The translations under genes and the position numbers were made by a program. A model generated the notes under the pieces. That model saw only the letters and a list, made by a program, of their open reading frames with translations, was not told the origin of the DNA and ran no database searches. 64,000 nucleotides of DNA from Bdellovibrio sp. BCCA. Its GTDB lineage: Bacteria > Bdellovibrionota > Bdellovibrionia > Bdellovibrionales > Bdellovibrionaceae. The stretch spans positions 2,108,001 to 2,172,000 of the forward strand of contig NZ_JBBNAC010000001.1 of NCBI RefSeq assembly GCF_037996825.1. The letters are read 5' to 3'. This document shows positions 32,694 to 40,877 of this stretch, in pieces (the stretch's first letter is position 1; every line of letters starts with the position of its first letter).

Positions 32694-34118
32694 ATGACAA
32701 ACAAAGACCAGCTCCTTTACGAGACAGTAGCCAAAGAAATTGAATCGCAGATCCAAATGGGTGATCTTCGTGTCGGCGAAAAAATCGCCTCTGTGCGAGA
32801 GCAAAGCAAACTTTTTAATGTCAGTATCAATACGGTCCTACAAGCTTACGTTCTTCTTGAAAGCCGTGGAGTTATCGAATCTCGCCCTCAATCTGGCTTC
32901 TACGTTTCAAAAATAGTGACAACAGAAGAGGTGCGCCCAGAAGCTGACGTCCAAACAAAACCCGCCCCGATTTTAATTCCTGATTTGGTATCAGATCTCT
33001 TCGAAGCAGCTGCCAACGATAAGTATGTTCTTTTAGGAGCAGCGTGCTTGTCTCCGGAGCTTCATCCAAACGAAGCCGTGGCCCGTATTACAAGGTCTAT
33101 CTTAAGAACTCACAGTGATGTGAATGCGAAATATGAATTTACTCCCGGTCATTTGCCTTTAAGACAACAAATCGCAAAGAGGCTTTTACGCACCGGACAT
33201 AAAGTCAGCGCTTCTGAAGTCACTATTACTAACGGAGCATTGGATTCTCTTCATCTCGCTTTAAGAGCAATCCTTAAACCAGGAGATACGATTCTCATTG
33301 AGTCTCCCAATTATTTTGGAATTCTTCAATCTATCGCAAGCCTTGGTTTCAAAGTTATTGAAATTCCCGCCAATGCAAGAACAGGTGTTGATCCGGACGA
33401 TGTTAAAAGAATTCTCTCCAAATACAAAATCGGTGCGGCTGTTTTGATGCCGAACTTTAATAATCCTCTGGGATCGGTCATACCCGACGTCAATAAGCGA
33501 GAGCTTGTTAAAATTTTCAGTAAATTCGGAGTTCCCGTGATTGAAGACGACATCTATGGAGATCTTGCGTTTTCTGGAATTCGTCCCAAACTTCTTCGAG
33601 CTTTTGATGAAGAAGGAATTGTGATCTCCTGTTCTTCGTTTTCCAAAACTATTTCTCCGGGGTCCAGAACAGGATGGGCTCTTCCAGGAAAGTTTGAAAA
33701 AGAATTTCGTCGCCTGCAATTAAGCAGCACCGTAGGTTCGAATCGCTTGCAGCAATACGTGATCGCTGAGTTTATGGCGACAGGAGCATTTGAAAGATAC
33801 CTCCGCAAAATTCGACCTGTCTTGCAAGAGCAGCTTCATAGGGTTTCTCAGTCTGTTCTGAAGCACTTTCCGGAAGAAACACGCTTCACACAACCTCAAG
33901 GTGGTTTCATGCTTTGGTTGGAGCTTCCTAAAAAATTTGATTCATTGGAGTTGTACAAATCCGCAGCGGCGAAAAAAATCAGTATAGCACCGGGAGTGAT
34001 TTTTTCTGCCAACGGCAACTACCGCAATTATTTAAGACTGAATTGTGGCAGACTTTGGCGTCCAGAAATTGATGCCGCCATTAAAACTCTTGGCACTTTG
34101 GCGAAACAGCAACTTTAA
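32694..34118 (+). CDS. MocR/PdxR-type regulator (GntR HTH fused to aminotransferase fold)
   Basis: The 474-residue protein has an N-terminal GntR winged helix (about 5-75, with SVREQSKLFNVSINTVLQAY) linked to a fold-type I aminotransferase domain (about 110-470) with PNFNNPLG, DDIYGDL and the PLP lysine Lys318 in SSFSKTISPGSRTGW. MocR proteins bind PLP and usually regulate a neighbouring gene rather than catalyse. The target here is likely the divergent DUF2917 gene. Stop is two bases from that of the convergent mce gene. Confidence 0.92.
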   Translation: MTNKDQLLYETVAKEIESQIQMGDLRVGEKIASVREQSKLFNVSINTVLQAYVLLESRGVIESRPQSGFYVSKIVTTEEVRPEADVQTKPAPILIPDLVSDLFEAAANDKYVLLGAACLSPELHPNEAVARITRSILRTHSDVNAKYEFTPGHLPLRQQIAKRLLRTGHKVSASEVTITNGALDSLHLALRAILKPGDTILIESPNYFGILQSIASLGFKVIEIPANARTGVDPDDVKRILSKYKIGAAVLMPNFNNPLGSVIPDVNKRELVKIFSKFGVPVIEDDIYGDLAFSGIRPKLLRAFDEEGIVISCSSFSKTISPGSRTGWALPGKFEKEFRRLQLSSTVGSNRLQQYVIAEFMATGAFERYLRKIRPVLQEQLHRVSQSVLKHFPEETRFTQPQGGFMLWLELPKKFDSLELYKSAAAKKISIAPGVIFSANGNYRNYLRLNCGRLWRPEIDAAIKTLGTLAKQQL

Positions 34119-34120
34119 AA

Positions 34121-34945
34121 CTAATCTAAATCAGGATTCCATTTTTCCCAATCCTTTGGAGCATTGGCCTGAAGCTGAAATGTTTGAGCATGTTTCGCTT
34201 TTTGTGCCGCAGGCTCCGGCGTGGCAAATTCAATTCCGCCTTTAAGTAAAGCTTCTAGCGAGCTTAATTTTACTTCCGACTTAAAAAGGCCCAACTTCCC
34301 TTGAAATCCGGATTTTCTCCAGAAGACGGTATTTTCACGAATTAATTTCGCGTGAACCCACGGTACACGAATATTCACAAAAACTGTCTGTCCGGTTTTT
34401 GAAAACGTTACTTTTGCGACAGAGCCGACATTCACGCCCCGATAAAAAACGGGATCTCCTTCTCCGATGGACTCTGCATTTTTAGTCTCTAGTTTAAAGC
34501 CCGCTGTTTCGTCTAAGGGATATTTTAAATCGGCCGCTTCACGTCCAGTGAACTCACGCTGCAAATCCCCCGTTCCGGGAAGTGCCCCGATATAGCTTCC
34601 TTCCACAAGGGTATCTAATCCACGGACTTCTTCAAAGCTAATGCGCGGCGATTCAATCCAGAATTTCGCTCCGTTTTGCGCAAAACTTTTAGCATCACGA
34701 TTTAAATCTGCTATCACTTCAATTTTCTTTAGATCCGATGTGATCGTCACATCCTTAACAAGACCAATCTGCACTCCACGAAAACGCACCTCTGTTTTCC
34801 CAGGTTTAATCCGCGTCCCTTCATTAAAGTAAATAGTAATGGTAGGTCCCCGGTGACGATAGTAGTTCCAAAACAACCATCCGGCCAACATCACCGCAAA
34901 AAGTGGAAACAGCCAAAGATACCAAGTGTCTTTAAGGTTTTTCAC
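34121..34945 (-). CDS. pqiB: PqiB-like MCE-domain protein
   Basis: From the GTG at 34945 the protein has 274 residues: one N-terminal membrane segment (about 10-28) and two MCE (MlaD-like) domains, the first with GTRIKPGKTEVRFRGVQIG, the second with IGEGDPVFYRGVNVG. MCE proteins form hexameric tubes that move lipids across the periplasm, with PqiA as the inner-membrane partner. E. coli PqiB has three MCE domains, so this is a shorter version. GGGAGAACGACC precedes the GTG. The start lies inside the end of the pqiA fragment gene (14-base overlap). Confidence 0.88.
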   Translation of the reverse strand: MKNLKDTWYLWLFPLFAVMLAGWLFWNYYRHRGPTITIYFNEGTRIKPGKTEVRFRGVQIGLVKDVTITSDLKKIEVIADLNRDAKSFAQNGAKFWIESPRISFEEVRGLDTLVEGSYIGALPGTGDLQREFTGREAADLKYPLDETAGFKLETKNAESIGEGDPVFYRGVNVGSVAKVTFSKTGQTVFVNIRVPWVHAKLIRENTVFWRKSGFQGKLGLFKSEVKLSSLEALLKGGIEFATPEPAAQKAKHAQTFQLQANAPKDWEKWNPDLD

Positions 34946-35255
34946 GGTCGTTCTCCCAAAGCACTTCCGGATCGAAAAACGCTGAAGAAAGCATCGTAAA
35001 CACGACCACCAAAGCAAATATTCCAGCACCTACTTCCGGTTCCGCATTAGCCCAATGACCCAGCTTCATAATTGAAACTAAAATCGCGAGTAAAAAGATA
35101 TCCAGCATCGACCAGCGGCCAATGGCTTCAACAATCAGATACATCTTCGTTTTAAGTTTAAGATTTTTTCCATTCTTCGCAGTGAGTGCTAGGTAAAACA
35201 GAATAATCAGTTTAACGAACGGAATGAATGCTTGCCAAAAATACGATGATGGCAA
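34932..35255 (-). CDS. pqiA: PqiA C-terminal half (separate frame)
   Basis: The 107-residue product contains FIPFVKLIILFYLAL, EAIGRWSMLDIFLLAIL and a final FDPEVLW, the second half of a PqiA domain with three to four membrane segments. The usual N-terminal half is in the overlapping frame at 35212-35532. GGGGAGTTGCC precedes an ATG at 35255, so it may be translated independently. Otherwise it is the 3' part of a frameshifted pqiA. Confidence 0.8.
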   Translation of the reverse strand: MPSSYFWQAFIPFVKLIILFYLALTAKNGKNLKLKTKMYLIVEAIGRWSMLDIFLLAILVSIMKLGHWANAEPEVGAGIFALVVVFTMLSSAFFDPEVLWENDREKP

Positions 35256-35532
35256 CTCCCCACGAACCAGCGTTGCCTAATGACACGATCCCCTGCCAGA
35301 CCGTGGACGTGCTTTTGTTTCCGTAAATTTCTAAACTGACAAAAGGAAAAAAATTAGCGGGCACATAGAGAATCAACGCCGTCATTGCAAACACCAAAGT
35401 TGCATGCGCGGATACGGTGGGAATCCGATTCATAGTCCCACAGCGAGGGCATTCCACAGACCACGATTTTCCTTCTGGAACTGGAAGAAGAGTGCCGCAC
35501 ACTTTGCATCTAGAACGCGATGTCTCAGCCAT
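35212..35532 (-). CDS. pqiA: PqiA N-terminal half (separate frame)
   Basis: The 106-residue product has a zinc-ribbon-like start (CKVCGTLLPV and CPRCGTM, four Cys), a membrane segment and QGIVSLGNAGSWGVAIIVFLAS, the first half of PqiA. It ends in a short aberrant tail IHSVR. The expected continuation FIPFVKL is present in the next frame, 44 bases overlapped. PqiA, PqiB and partners form a lipid-transport system across the envelope. Confidence 0.8.
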   Translation of the reverse strand: MAETSRSRCKVCGTLLPVPEGKSWSVECPRCGTMNRIPTVSAHATLVFAMTALILYVPANFFPFVSLEIYGNKSTSTVWQGIVSLGNAGSWGVAIIVFLASIHSVR

Positions 35533-35675
35533 TCTCGTATCTTATTTATTGATTCGCCGCCGTCACCTCCTTTTCTGCTGTTGATTGTCACTGCTTTTCT
35601 CCAAAACTTATGTTTTTTATTTGATTTATCGAAAAAAATTGAAAGAATAATTGAACTCTCGGCGGGAGGTTACCC

Positions 35676-36128
35676 ATGAAGATTCTCTTACTGCTTTCAC
35701 TTCTTTTTGTCTCGGCATGCACAACTCAAGTTGCTCGCAAGACGCCTGCCGCCACGGTCAAGGCATTGAATGATCTCAACATCGTTGCAGAAAAAGGTGC
35801 TAACAAGAACACCACGACTTCTTTGGATATCGTGATGATTTATGATCCGTCAGTAACAGGAACTCTTCCGAGAACGGCGACAGATTGGTTTGCGCGAAAG
35901 TACCAATTAATCAACGATATCGCTGGAAGGGTCGAGATCGTTTCTTTACAAATTCCGCCTGGAACATCCGTTCCGGTTCCGTTGCCTGCAAGAATCGTCA
36001 ACGCTTCCGCTGTCTACGCTTACGTAAACTACCCAAGCAAACCAAACCAACCCGCGACAAATCTTACGCTCTATCAGAAGGCGACGATCTACTTAAAACC
36101 GGAAGCTGTTGCGCTGTCGAAGAATTAA
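35676..36128 (+). CDS. lipoprotein of unknown function
   Basis: A 150-residue protein with a clean lipobox (LFVSAC, Cys15) and a beta-sandwich-like mature part with IVMIYDPSVTGTLPRTA, LQIPPGTSVPVPLP and AVYAYVNYP. The order of these elements loosely recalls TssJ-type secretion lipoproteins, but I cannot confirm it and no other secretion genes are nearby. GGGAGGTTACCC precedes the ATG. Confidence 0.6.
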   Translation: MKILLLLSLLFVSACTTQVARKTPAATVKALNDLNIVAEKGANKNTTTSLDIVMIYDPSVTGTLPRTATDWFARKYQLINDIAGRVEIVSLQIPPGTSVPVPLPARIVNASAVYAYVNYPSKPNQPATNLTLYQKATIYLKPEAVALSKN

Positions 36129-36159
36129 ATCAGTTTGCCGCCATAACAAAGTCACGCTC

Positions 36160-36190
36160 TTGACAGATTAGGACACTCGTCCTACATTAT
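36160..36190 (+). promoter_or_regulatory. sigma70-type promoter of the TetR/tag genes
   Basis: A perfect -35 TTGACA (36160-36165) is followed after 17 bases by TACATT (36183-36188), or by CATTAT at 36185-36190. The first TetR-type operator fills the spacer. Confidence 0.7.
36169..36184. promoter_or_regulatory. operator 1 of the TetR regulator
   Basis: The dyad TAGGACACTCGTCCTA has six-base perfect arms (TAGGAC/GTCCTA) and lies between the -35 and -10 boxes. Confidence 0.75.
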
Positions 36191-36198
36191 TCAAACAC

Positions 36199-36214
36199 TA
36201 GGACAAGTGTCCTA
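36199..36214. promoter_or_regulatory. operator 2 of the TetR regulator
   Basis: TAGGACAAGTGTCCTA has seven-base perfect arms and the same TAGGAC half-site as operator 1. Its centre is 30 bases from operator 1, about three helical turns, so both sites face the same side of the DNA. Confidence 0.8.
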
Positions 36215-36242
36215 ATATGAAATTCTAGGTGGCAGTATTTTT

Positions 36243-36812
36243 ATGGCATTAGATAAAACAACTCGACGGCAAATCGTTGAAGCGGCAGATCTGCTTTTCT
36301 ATCATAGAGGTTTTGAATGCACTTCTTTTGCAGACATCGCCGCGAAAGTGAAAATCTCGCGCGGAAATTTTTATCATCACTTTAAATCCAAAGATGAAAT
36401 ACTTGAAGCAGTCATTGAGTTGCGCCTGGAACGCACCCAAGAAATGCTAAACAATTGGGAATCCATCGGCCAAAACCCGACGGAGCGAATTGGAAAGTTT
36501 ATTCAAATGCTGATTATGAATCAGGCGAAGATAAAGCTTTATGGCTGTCCCGTGGGAACTCTTTGTACCGAATTAGCAAAAATGGATCATGCTTCCAAAT
36601 CTCATGCTAATAAACTTATGAGCTTATTTAAAACTTGGCTGAGCGGACAGTTTTTAGCAGCGGGTCGCAAAAAAGATGCTGATGAACTCGCTATGCATCT
36701 TTTGTCACGCAGCCAAGGGATTGCGACCTTGGCCAATACTTTTCAGGACGAGAAGTTCATTAAAAATGAGGTTCGTCACATGGAAGAATGGTTGAAAGCC
36801 CAAATTGCTTAA
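36243..36812 (+). CDS. TetR/AcrR family repressor
   Basis: The 189-residue protein has an N-terminal TetR HTH (about 8-55) with FADIAAKVKISRGNFYHHFKSKDEI (as FADIAAKVKISRGNFYHHFK) and a ligand domain containing YGCPVGTLCTELAK, typical of the LmrA/YxaF subgroup. It should repress its own promoter, where two matching palindromes lie. The tag gene follows after 27 bases, so it may be in the same transcript. Inducer unknown. Confidence 0.9.
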   Translation: MALDKTTRRQIVEAADLLFYHRGFECTSFADIAAKVKISRGNFYHHFKSKDEILEAVIELRLERTQEMLNNWESIGQNPTERIGKFIQMLIMNQAKIKLYGCPVGTLCTELAKMDHASKSHANKLMSLFKTWLSGQFLAAGRKKDADELAMHLLSRSQGIATLANTFQDEKFIKNEVRHMEEWLKAQIA

Positions 36813-36839
36813 ATATTTTTCGGAGAGAAACAATAAACT

Positions 36840-37445
36840 ATGAATAATATCGTAACTTCCGCTGATGGAAAAAAGCGTTGCAAATGGTGCGAGTCAGCTC
36901 CTGATTTTCTAAAATATCACGACGAAGAATGGGGTTTTCCTGTTCGCGATGATTATCGCTTATTCGAAAAACTAAGTCTTGAGGGTTTTCAATCGGGACT
37001 TAGTTGGCGCACAATCCTTGCCAAGCGCGAAAGCTTTCGCACAGCCTTTCATCAATTTGACTTTAACAAGATCGCAAAATTTACGCAGAAAGATGTCACT
37101 CGATTATTAAAAGATGAAGGCATTGTCCGCCACAAAGGAAAAATTGAAGCTGTTATTAACAATGCCAAGAAAGCTCAAGAAATCGTTGAACGCCATGGAT
37201 CTCTTGCTGCTTTTATATGGAGCTTTGAGCCGGACAAAAAAGACCTCGCGAGACCTCAGACCGCTTCCACCTCGGCTGCCTCTATGGCGCTATCCAAGGA
37301 ATTAAAGAAACAGGGTTGGAAATTTGTTGGCCCCACGACCGTATATGCTTTCATGCAAGCTATGGGTCTTATAAATGATCATGCCGAAGGCTGCATTATT
37401 AGAGCTAAAGCAGAAGCTAAGCGGCGAAGTTTTAAAAAGCCATAA
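36840..37445 (+). CDS. tag: DNA-3-methyladenine glycosylase I
   Basis: A 201-residue Tag protein: RCKWCESAPDFLKYHDEEWG (zinc Cys and His), LSLEGFQSGLSWRTIL, the catalytic-pocket Glu/Trp region, KFVGPTTVYAFMQAMGL and the final zinc ligands NDHAEGC. It removes 3-methyladenine from alkylated DNA. Length is slightly longer than E. coli Tag (187). Location behind the TetR gene suggests TetR-controlled expression, not the usual Ada control. Confidence 0.93.
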   Translation: MNNIVTSADGKKRCKWCESAPDFLKYHDEEWGFPVRDDYRLFEKLSLEGFQSGLSWRTILAKRESFRTAFHQFDFNKIAKFTQKDVTRLLKDEGIVRHKGKIEAVINNAKKAQEIVERHGSLAAFIWSFEPDKKDLARPQTASTSAASMALSKELKKQGWKFVGPTTVYAFMQAMGLINDHAEGCIIRAKAEAKRRSFKKP

Positions 37446-37478
37446 TCTGGAAATTTGAGCAGCATGATTTCTTTCGCG

Positions 37479-37507
37479 TTGACTTAAAACAGGTTCAGCT
37501 CTAAATT
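37479..37507 (+). promoter_or_regulatory. probable promoter of tRNA-Cys
   Basis: TTGACT and TAAATT are separated by 17 bases. The -10 box ends 14 bases before the tRNA 5' end. Confidence 0.6.
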
Positions 37508-37521
37508 AAGCTTCCTCTAAA

Positions 37522-37595
37522 GGTGATGTGGCCGAGGGGTTAGGCTCAGCTCTGCAAAAGCTGCTACAGCGGTTCAAATCCGCTCGTCACCTCCA
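37522..37595 (+). tRNA. tRNA-Cys (GCA)
   Basis: The cloverleaf is complete: acceptor GGTGATG/CGTCACC, anticodon stem CAGCT/AGCTG with loop CTGCAAA (anticodon GCA), T arm with GGTTCAAATCC, discriminator T (the usual identity base for tRNA-Cys) and encoded CCA. Confidence 0.95.
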
Positions 37596-37603
37596 AATTT
37601 TTC

Positions 37604-39055
37604 CTAACACCCAAGACGTTTCAATGCTTCAAATGGCAAATAAGTCGCTTTAAGGGCTTTTTCGACGTGCTTCGGAGTCAGCTTTTCGGCCTTTTCCAAG
37701 TCGGCATAGCTTCTTGCGACTCGGAGCGTTGCGAGATCGCGACGACGGGATGCCAATTCTCTTGGGAAAAGTTCCTGCAAATAAAAGCTCGGCAAATCTT
37801 GGATAAGTTCTTCCCACTTCCAACGACCTGCTACTTTTGTGAAGCGCGGATCTTTCACGGCCATTTCACTTCGGAAGCCTCTGACATCTTCCAAAGTTTT
37901 TAAAATTTCCACTCCAGAAACCACACCACTGAGTTCCCGTTTTTGCGTAAAGAAGATCAATTGAAAACGATCTACCAGTGGCCCCGACAATCTTTCCATA
38001 TAAGACTGACATTTTTTAAGAGATCTTCCGCACACAACTTTGGCTTGCGGAACCCAATCTCCACACGGACATAAATTTGTTGTCGCAATTACTAAGGCTT
38101 CAGCGGGATGCTCTTCGATAAAACGTCCGCGTCGCAAGCGAATGCAAAACTCCTCCATCGGCTCACGCAAAGCTTCTTGCGCGCGAGGATTGAACTCTAA
38201 CAATTCATCTAAAACTAAAATACCTTTGTGTGCCCTTGTGATCTCACCTTTAAAAGGAGGAACACCCCCACCAATAAGGCCGAGGGGCGACGTTGAATGA
38301 TGGGGGTGCACCATGGGACGCCAACTTAAGGATTCTCCACCAGAACCTTTGTTGGATTTAATAATTTCATGAAGGTCTTCTTGCGAAGGAGCCTGCAATA
38401 ACGAAAGCAATGATTTCGCAATGGTGCTTTTGCCCGATCCTGCAGGACCTGCAAGAAGCAACGAGTGCTCGCCGATTGCGACAAGCTTTAACATCTCTGC
38501 TTGCCGCTCGGGAAATTCCAGATCTAGACCAAACAAAGGACGTTCAACTTTATATTCTCTTGGCATTCCTGGAAGAATTTTGGGAGAAGCCAAATCACGA
38601 AGCTCTGTCAAACGCGCGCGAGTGAAAGGAACTTTGTTTTCTTCGGAGGTCCCCGTCCACACCGTCAGATCTTCCAGAGGATCAAAATCTTCTCGCAGAT
38701 CATCGGGCTCAAAAACACCCCCATTTAAAGACAACTCTCCATAAACTAATACAGATTCTTCTTGAGGCTTGGGAACTTGTTCACTTTCCCACAAAAGTCC
38801 CAAAGCCACCGCCAACTCCAAACCGCGCGAAGATTTTTTCAAATGCGACGGACGAAGATTGACCAGCACTTGTTGAGCTTTCGGAAATTCAAAACCTTGC
38901 GAGCGAATCGCACTTTTAATTCGGTGTATGCTTTCTCGAATGGCCTGATCAGGCAAACCTAAGAATTGAATTTGAGGAAGTCCTGGAATGAAGTTCAACT
39001 CCACTTCCACAGGAACAAGACGGTCATTTTCGCGAATAAGGGATTGTATTTTCAT
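37604..39055 (-). CDS. comM: ComM/YifB family Mg-chelatase-like AAA+ ATPase
   Basis: A 483-residue protein with an N-terminal ChlI-like domain (GLPDQAIRESIHRIKSAIRS as GLPDQAIRESIHRI, NLRPSHLKKSSRGLELAVALG), Walker A GPAGSGKST (about 203-211), Walker B ILVLDELLEF, and a C-terminal domain with VARSYADLEKAEKLT. ComM is a branch-migration helicase that helps integrate DNA during natural transformation. The ATG at 39055 is preferred over TTG 39073, although neither has a strong ribosome binding site. The stop lies nine bases beyond the tRNA on the other strand. Confidence 0.92.
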   Translation of the reverse strand: MKIQSLIRENDRLVPVEVELNFIPGLPQIQFLGLPDQAIRESIHRIKSAIRSQGFEFPKAQQVLVNLRPSHLKKSSRGLELAVALGLLWESEQVPKPQEESVLVYGELSLNGGVFEPDDLREDFDPLEDLTVWTGTSEENKVPFTRARLTELRDLASPKILPGMPREYKVERPLFGLDLEFPERQAEMLKLVAIGEHSLLLAGPAGSGKSTIAKSLLSLLQAPSQEDLHEIIKSNKGSGGESLSWRPMVHPHHSTSPLGLIGGGVPPFKGEITRAHKGILVLDELLEFNPRAQEALREPMEEFCIRLRRGRFIEEHPAEALVIATTNLCPCGDWVPQAKVVCGRSLKKCQSYMERLSGPLVDRFQLIFFTQKRELSGVVSGVEILKTLEDVRGFRSEMAVKDPRFTKVAGRWKWEELIQDLPSFYLQELFPRELASRRRDLATLRVARSYADLEKAEKLTPKHVEKALKATYLPFEALKRLGC

Positions 39056-39101
39056 GCACGGGCGACAAAGCAAAAGTGGGCCCGCAGTTAAAAGAAAAGC
39101 A

Positions 39102-39126
39102 AAGGGCCTCTCACTGAGAGGCCCTT
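39102..39126 (-). terminator. intrinsic terminator of the xer gene
   Basis: AAGGGCCTCTC and GAGAGGCCCTT pair with a 3-base loop, followed on the minus strand by a T-rich stretch, 17 bases past the recombinase stop. Confidence 0.88.
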
Positions 39127-39142
39127 ACGAGGTTCGGACAAT

Positions 39143-40021
39143 CTACTTTTCCACTTCCGACATACGCGAAAGAGGATGGTGATCTTCGATTGTTCGTGAC
39201 ATCGTATTGGTGGTCACATTCGTATAAATCTGTGTTGTCTGAATACTTGCGTGTCCCAATAACATTTGAATCGAACGCAAGTCTGCACCACTCTCTAATA
39301 AAGCCGTTGCGCATCCATGACGGAATCTGTGCGGATTCACAGGTTCCGGGAAGCCAGCTTTCGCCGACCATGCTGCCAACCATCTCCATACATCCACACG
39401 CGAAGGACGGTGCCCGCGATCGTTGATCAAGATAGAGGGAGAATTTTCTTTAACCAAAGCAGGACGGTGCTCTTTCAAATAAGCCGTGAGATTTTCAGCC
39501 AGCTTTTCAGTTAAAGGAACCAAACGTTCTTTGCTTCCTTTACCGAGAACTTTAATCCAACGGTCTGTCGCATTGAAATCAACAACATTTAACGCAATCA
39601 ACTCAGAAACACGGCAACCCAATCCATACAAAAACAACAACGTCAGTTGATTGCGCGCTGTTTTCACAGCATCTTGCACTTCGGCCGCATCAAACAACTG
39701 TTGAAACTCTTGCGGAGTCAAAACTTTTGGAAGACCCACTTTCACTTTCGGTGGACGAAGCTCACGCAGCTCTTCGCACTTCATTCCGCGCGTCTCACAG
39801 AACTTAAAGTAAGTTCTCAGAGAAGAAATCACGCGGGCTTGCGAACGTGTCGAGAGTTTATTTTTTTTCATAAACTCATAAAAGCCACTGACTGATTTAT
39901 TGGTTTTACGATACTCGATATAGAGTTCCAGGTCGCGGCGATATGCCATCACCGTATTCTGGGAACGTCCTCGTACATTTTGCAGCTCATCAAAGAAGTC
40001 GATCCAAAGAGGTAATTCCAT
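39143..40021 (-). CDS. tyrosine recombinase, XerC/XerD type
   Basis: A 292-residue recombinase with a SAM-like N-terminal domain (about 1-90) and a catalytic domain holding the full set: Arg137 (GLGCRVSEL), Lys161 (GKGSKERLVPL), His231 and Arg234 (HRFRHGCAT), His257 (LGHASI) and Tyr266 (IYTNV). It should resolve chromosome dimers at dif. Whether it is XerC or XerD is not clear. No phage or integron features lie nearby, so a chromosomal Xer role is preferred. The ATG 40021 is chosen over a TTG 42 bases upstream. Confidence 0.9.
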   Translation of the reverse strand: MELPLWIDFFDELQNVRGRSQNTVMAYRRDLELYIEYRKTNKSVSGFYEFMKKNKLSTRSQARVISSLRTYFKFCETRGMKCEELRELRPPKVKVGLPKVLTPQEFQQLFDAAEVQDAVKTARNQLTLLFLYGLGCRVSELIALNVVDFNATDRWIKVLGKGSKERLVPLTEKLAENLTAYLKEHRPALVKENSPSILINDRGHRPSRVDVWRWLAAWSAKAGFPEPVNPHRFRHGCATALLESGADLRSIQMLLGHASIQTTQIYTNVTTNTMSRTIEDHHPLSRMSEVEK

Positions 40022-40071
40022 ACTTCTTATTAGACCTAGACTTTCCTCTAAGCGCAAGAGCAAAGATAAAA

Positions 40072-40100
40072 ATAAAAAACCCCGGTTTTTACGCCGGGGC
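40072..40100 (-). terminator. intrinsic terminator of the lipoprotein gene
   Basis: CCCCGG/CCGGGG stem with a TTTTTACG loop (plus strand), followed on the minus strand by GTTTTTTATTTT. It lies 26 bases past the stop at 40126. Confidence 0.88.
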
Positions 40101-40125
40101 TTGGTGATTCATTTTCAAGATCTTG

Positions 40126-40752
40126 TTAGTTGAAAATTCCGTAGAAAGTTTGTGAGCAGTTGTAACCGTTCACTCTTAGAACCGTCACCTTCGCATAAAG
40201 TCTTTGACCTGAGGAAGTCAAAAGGCCGCCCGCCATCATTGGATCTGGAGAGTCTACACGCATTTCAATAGAACCTGTTGTTGTCAAAAGAGTAGGTACT
40301 ACGATATCGCCACCAGCAAATCCCATTTGACCCACAGAGTACGTTTGCAATGCATAAGTGCCAGGTTGGATCACGCATGAAGGATTGTAAGGGTCGATCT
40401 CTTGTCTTGCTACGACCATTTGTCCCTGCATCGCGATAGGTCCCTCGTAGTTGCGATAGTTATTACCTGATGCATTAGGAGTGATGCGTGTTGATTGACC
40501 AACCAATTGCATGTTTGAGAACGTGATATTTCCGTTCGCACTTTGCATTTGGAAAGTTGTCAAAACAACAGGAGTCGGGATAGAGCCCGCGCAGTTTGTG
40601 CATCCACTTCCGTAAATTGGAGGAACCACTGCACCACCGCCGCCACCGCCGTTGTTACAAGCCGCCAAAGCGAGAACCATTCCCAGCGCTGCGAAAGCTC
40701 GTAAGATGTACTTTGCTGGAAAACTTAAAGTTTTATAGTTAAGTCTTTCCAT
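40126..40752 (-). CDS. lipoprotein with Gly-rich linker
   Basis: A 208-residue lipoprotein: long n-region, hydrophobic core and lipobox LAAC (Cys32), then NNGGGGGGAVVPP and a beta-rich domain (about 60-208) with two further Cys pairs (CTNC near 51-54; one late NGYNC). No family recognised. TAGGAGAAG precedes the ATG. It is likely on the outer membrane and perhaps at the surface. The next gene upstream on this strand also encodes a lipoprotein with a Ser/Gly linker. Confidence 0.72.
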   Translation of the reverse strand: MERLNYKTLSFPAKYILRAFAALGMVLALAACNNGGGGGGAVVPPIYGSGCTNCAGSIPTPVVLTTFQMQSANGNITFSNMQLVGQSTRITPNASGNNYRNYEGPIAMQGQMVVARQEIDPYNPSCVIQPGTYALQTYSVGQMGFAGGDIVVPTLLTTTGSIEMRVDSPDPMMAGGLLTSSGQRLYAKVTVLRVNGYNCSQTFYGIFN

Positions 40753-40814
40753 TTTTCTTCTCCTAGTAATTCCGGGTTAAAAATCTTTCGTAAATCTTTG
40801 TTAAATCGTTATTT

Positions 40815-40877
40815 AAGCTGCTTCAGCCTGCGCGCCATCCGGCGCTCCGGCACTGCCCGCTACCGCGGCGCCGACTA
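40815..40877. repeat. GC-rich dispersed repeat, copy 3 (divergent)
   Basis: It opens with AAGCTGCTTCAGC, shared with the copies at 51916 and 62484, and then has a GC-rich imperfect palindromic run including GGCACTGCCCGCTACCGCGG that resembles the copy inside the MFS gene (52811). It fills the gap between two lipoprotein genes and reaches the stop of the second. Confidence 0.6.

Noticed and set aside
39143-40021. Xer-type recombinase as integrase of a mobile island beside tRNA-Cys
   Set aside because: No direct repeat of the tRNA 3' end, no other mobile genes; comM lies between, and the protein looks like a chromosomal Xer.
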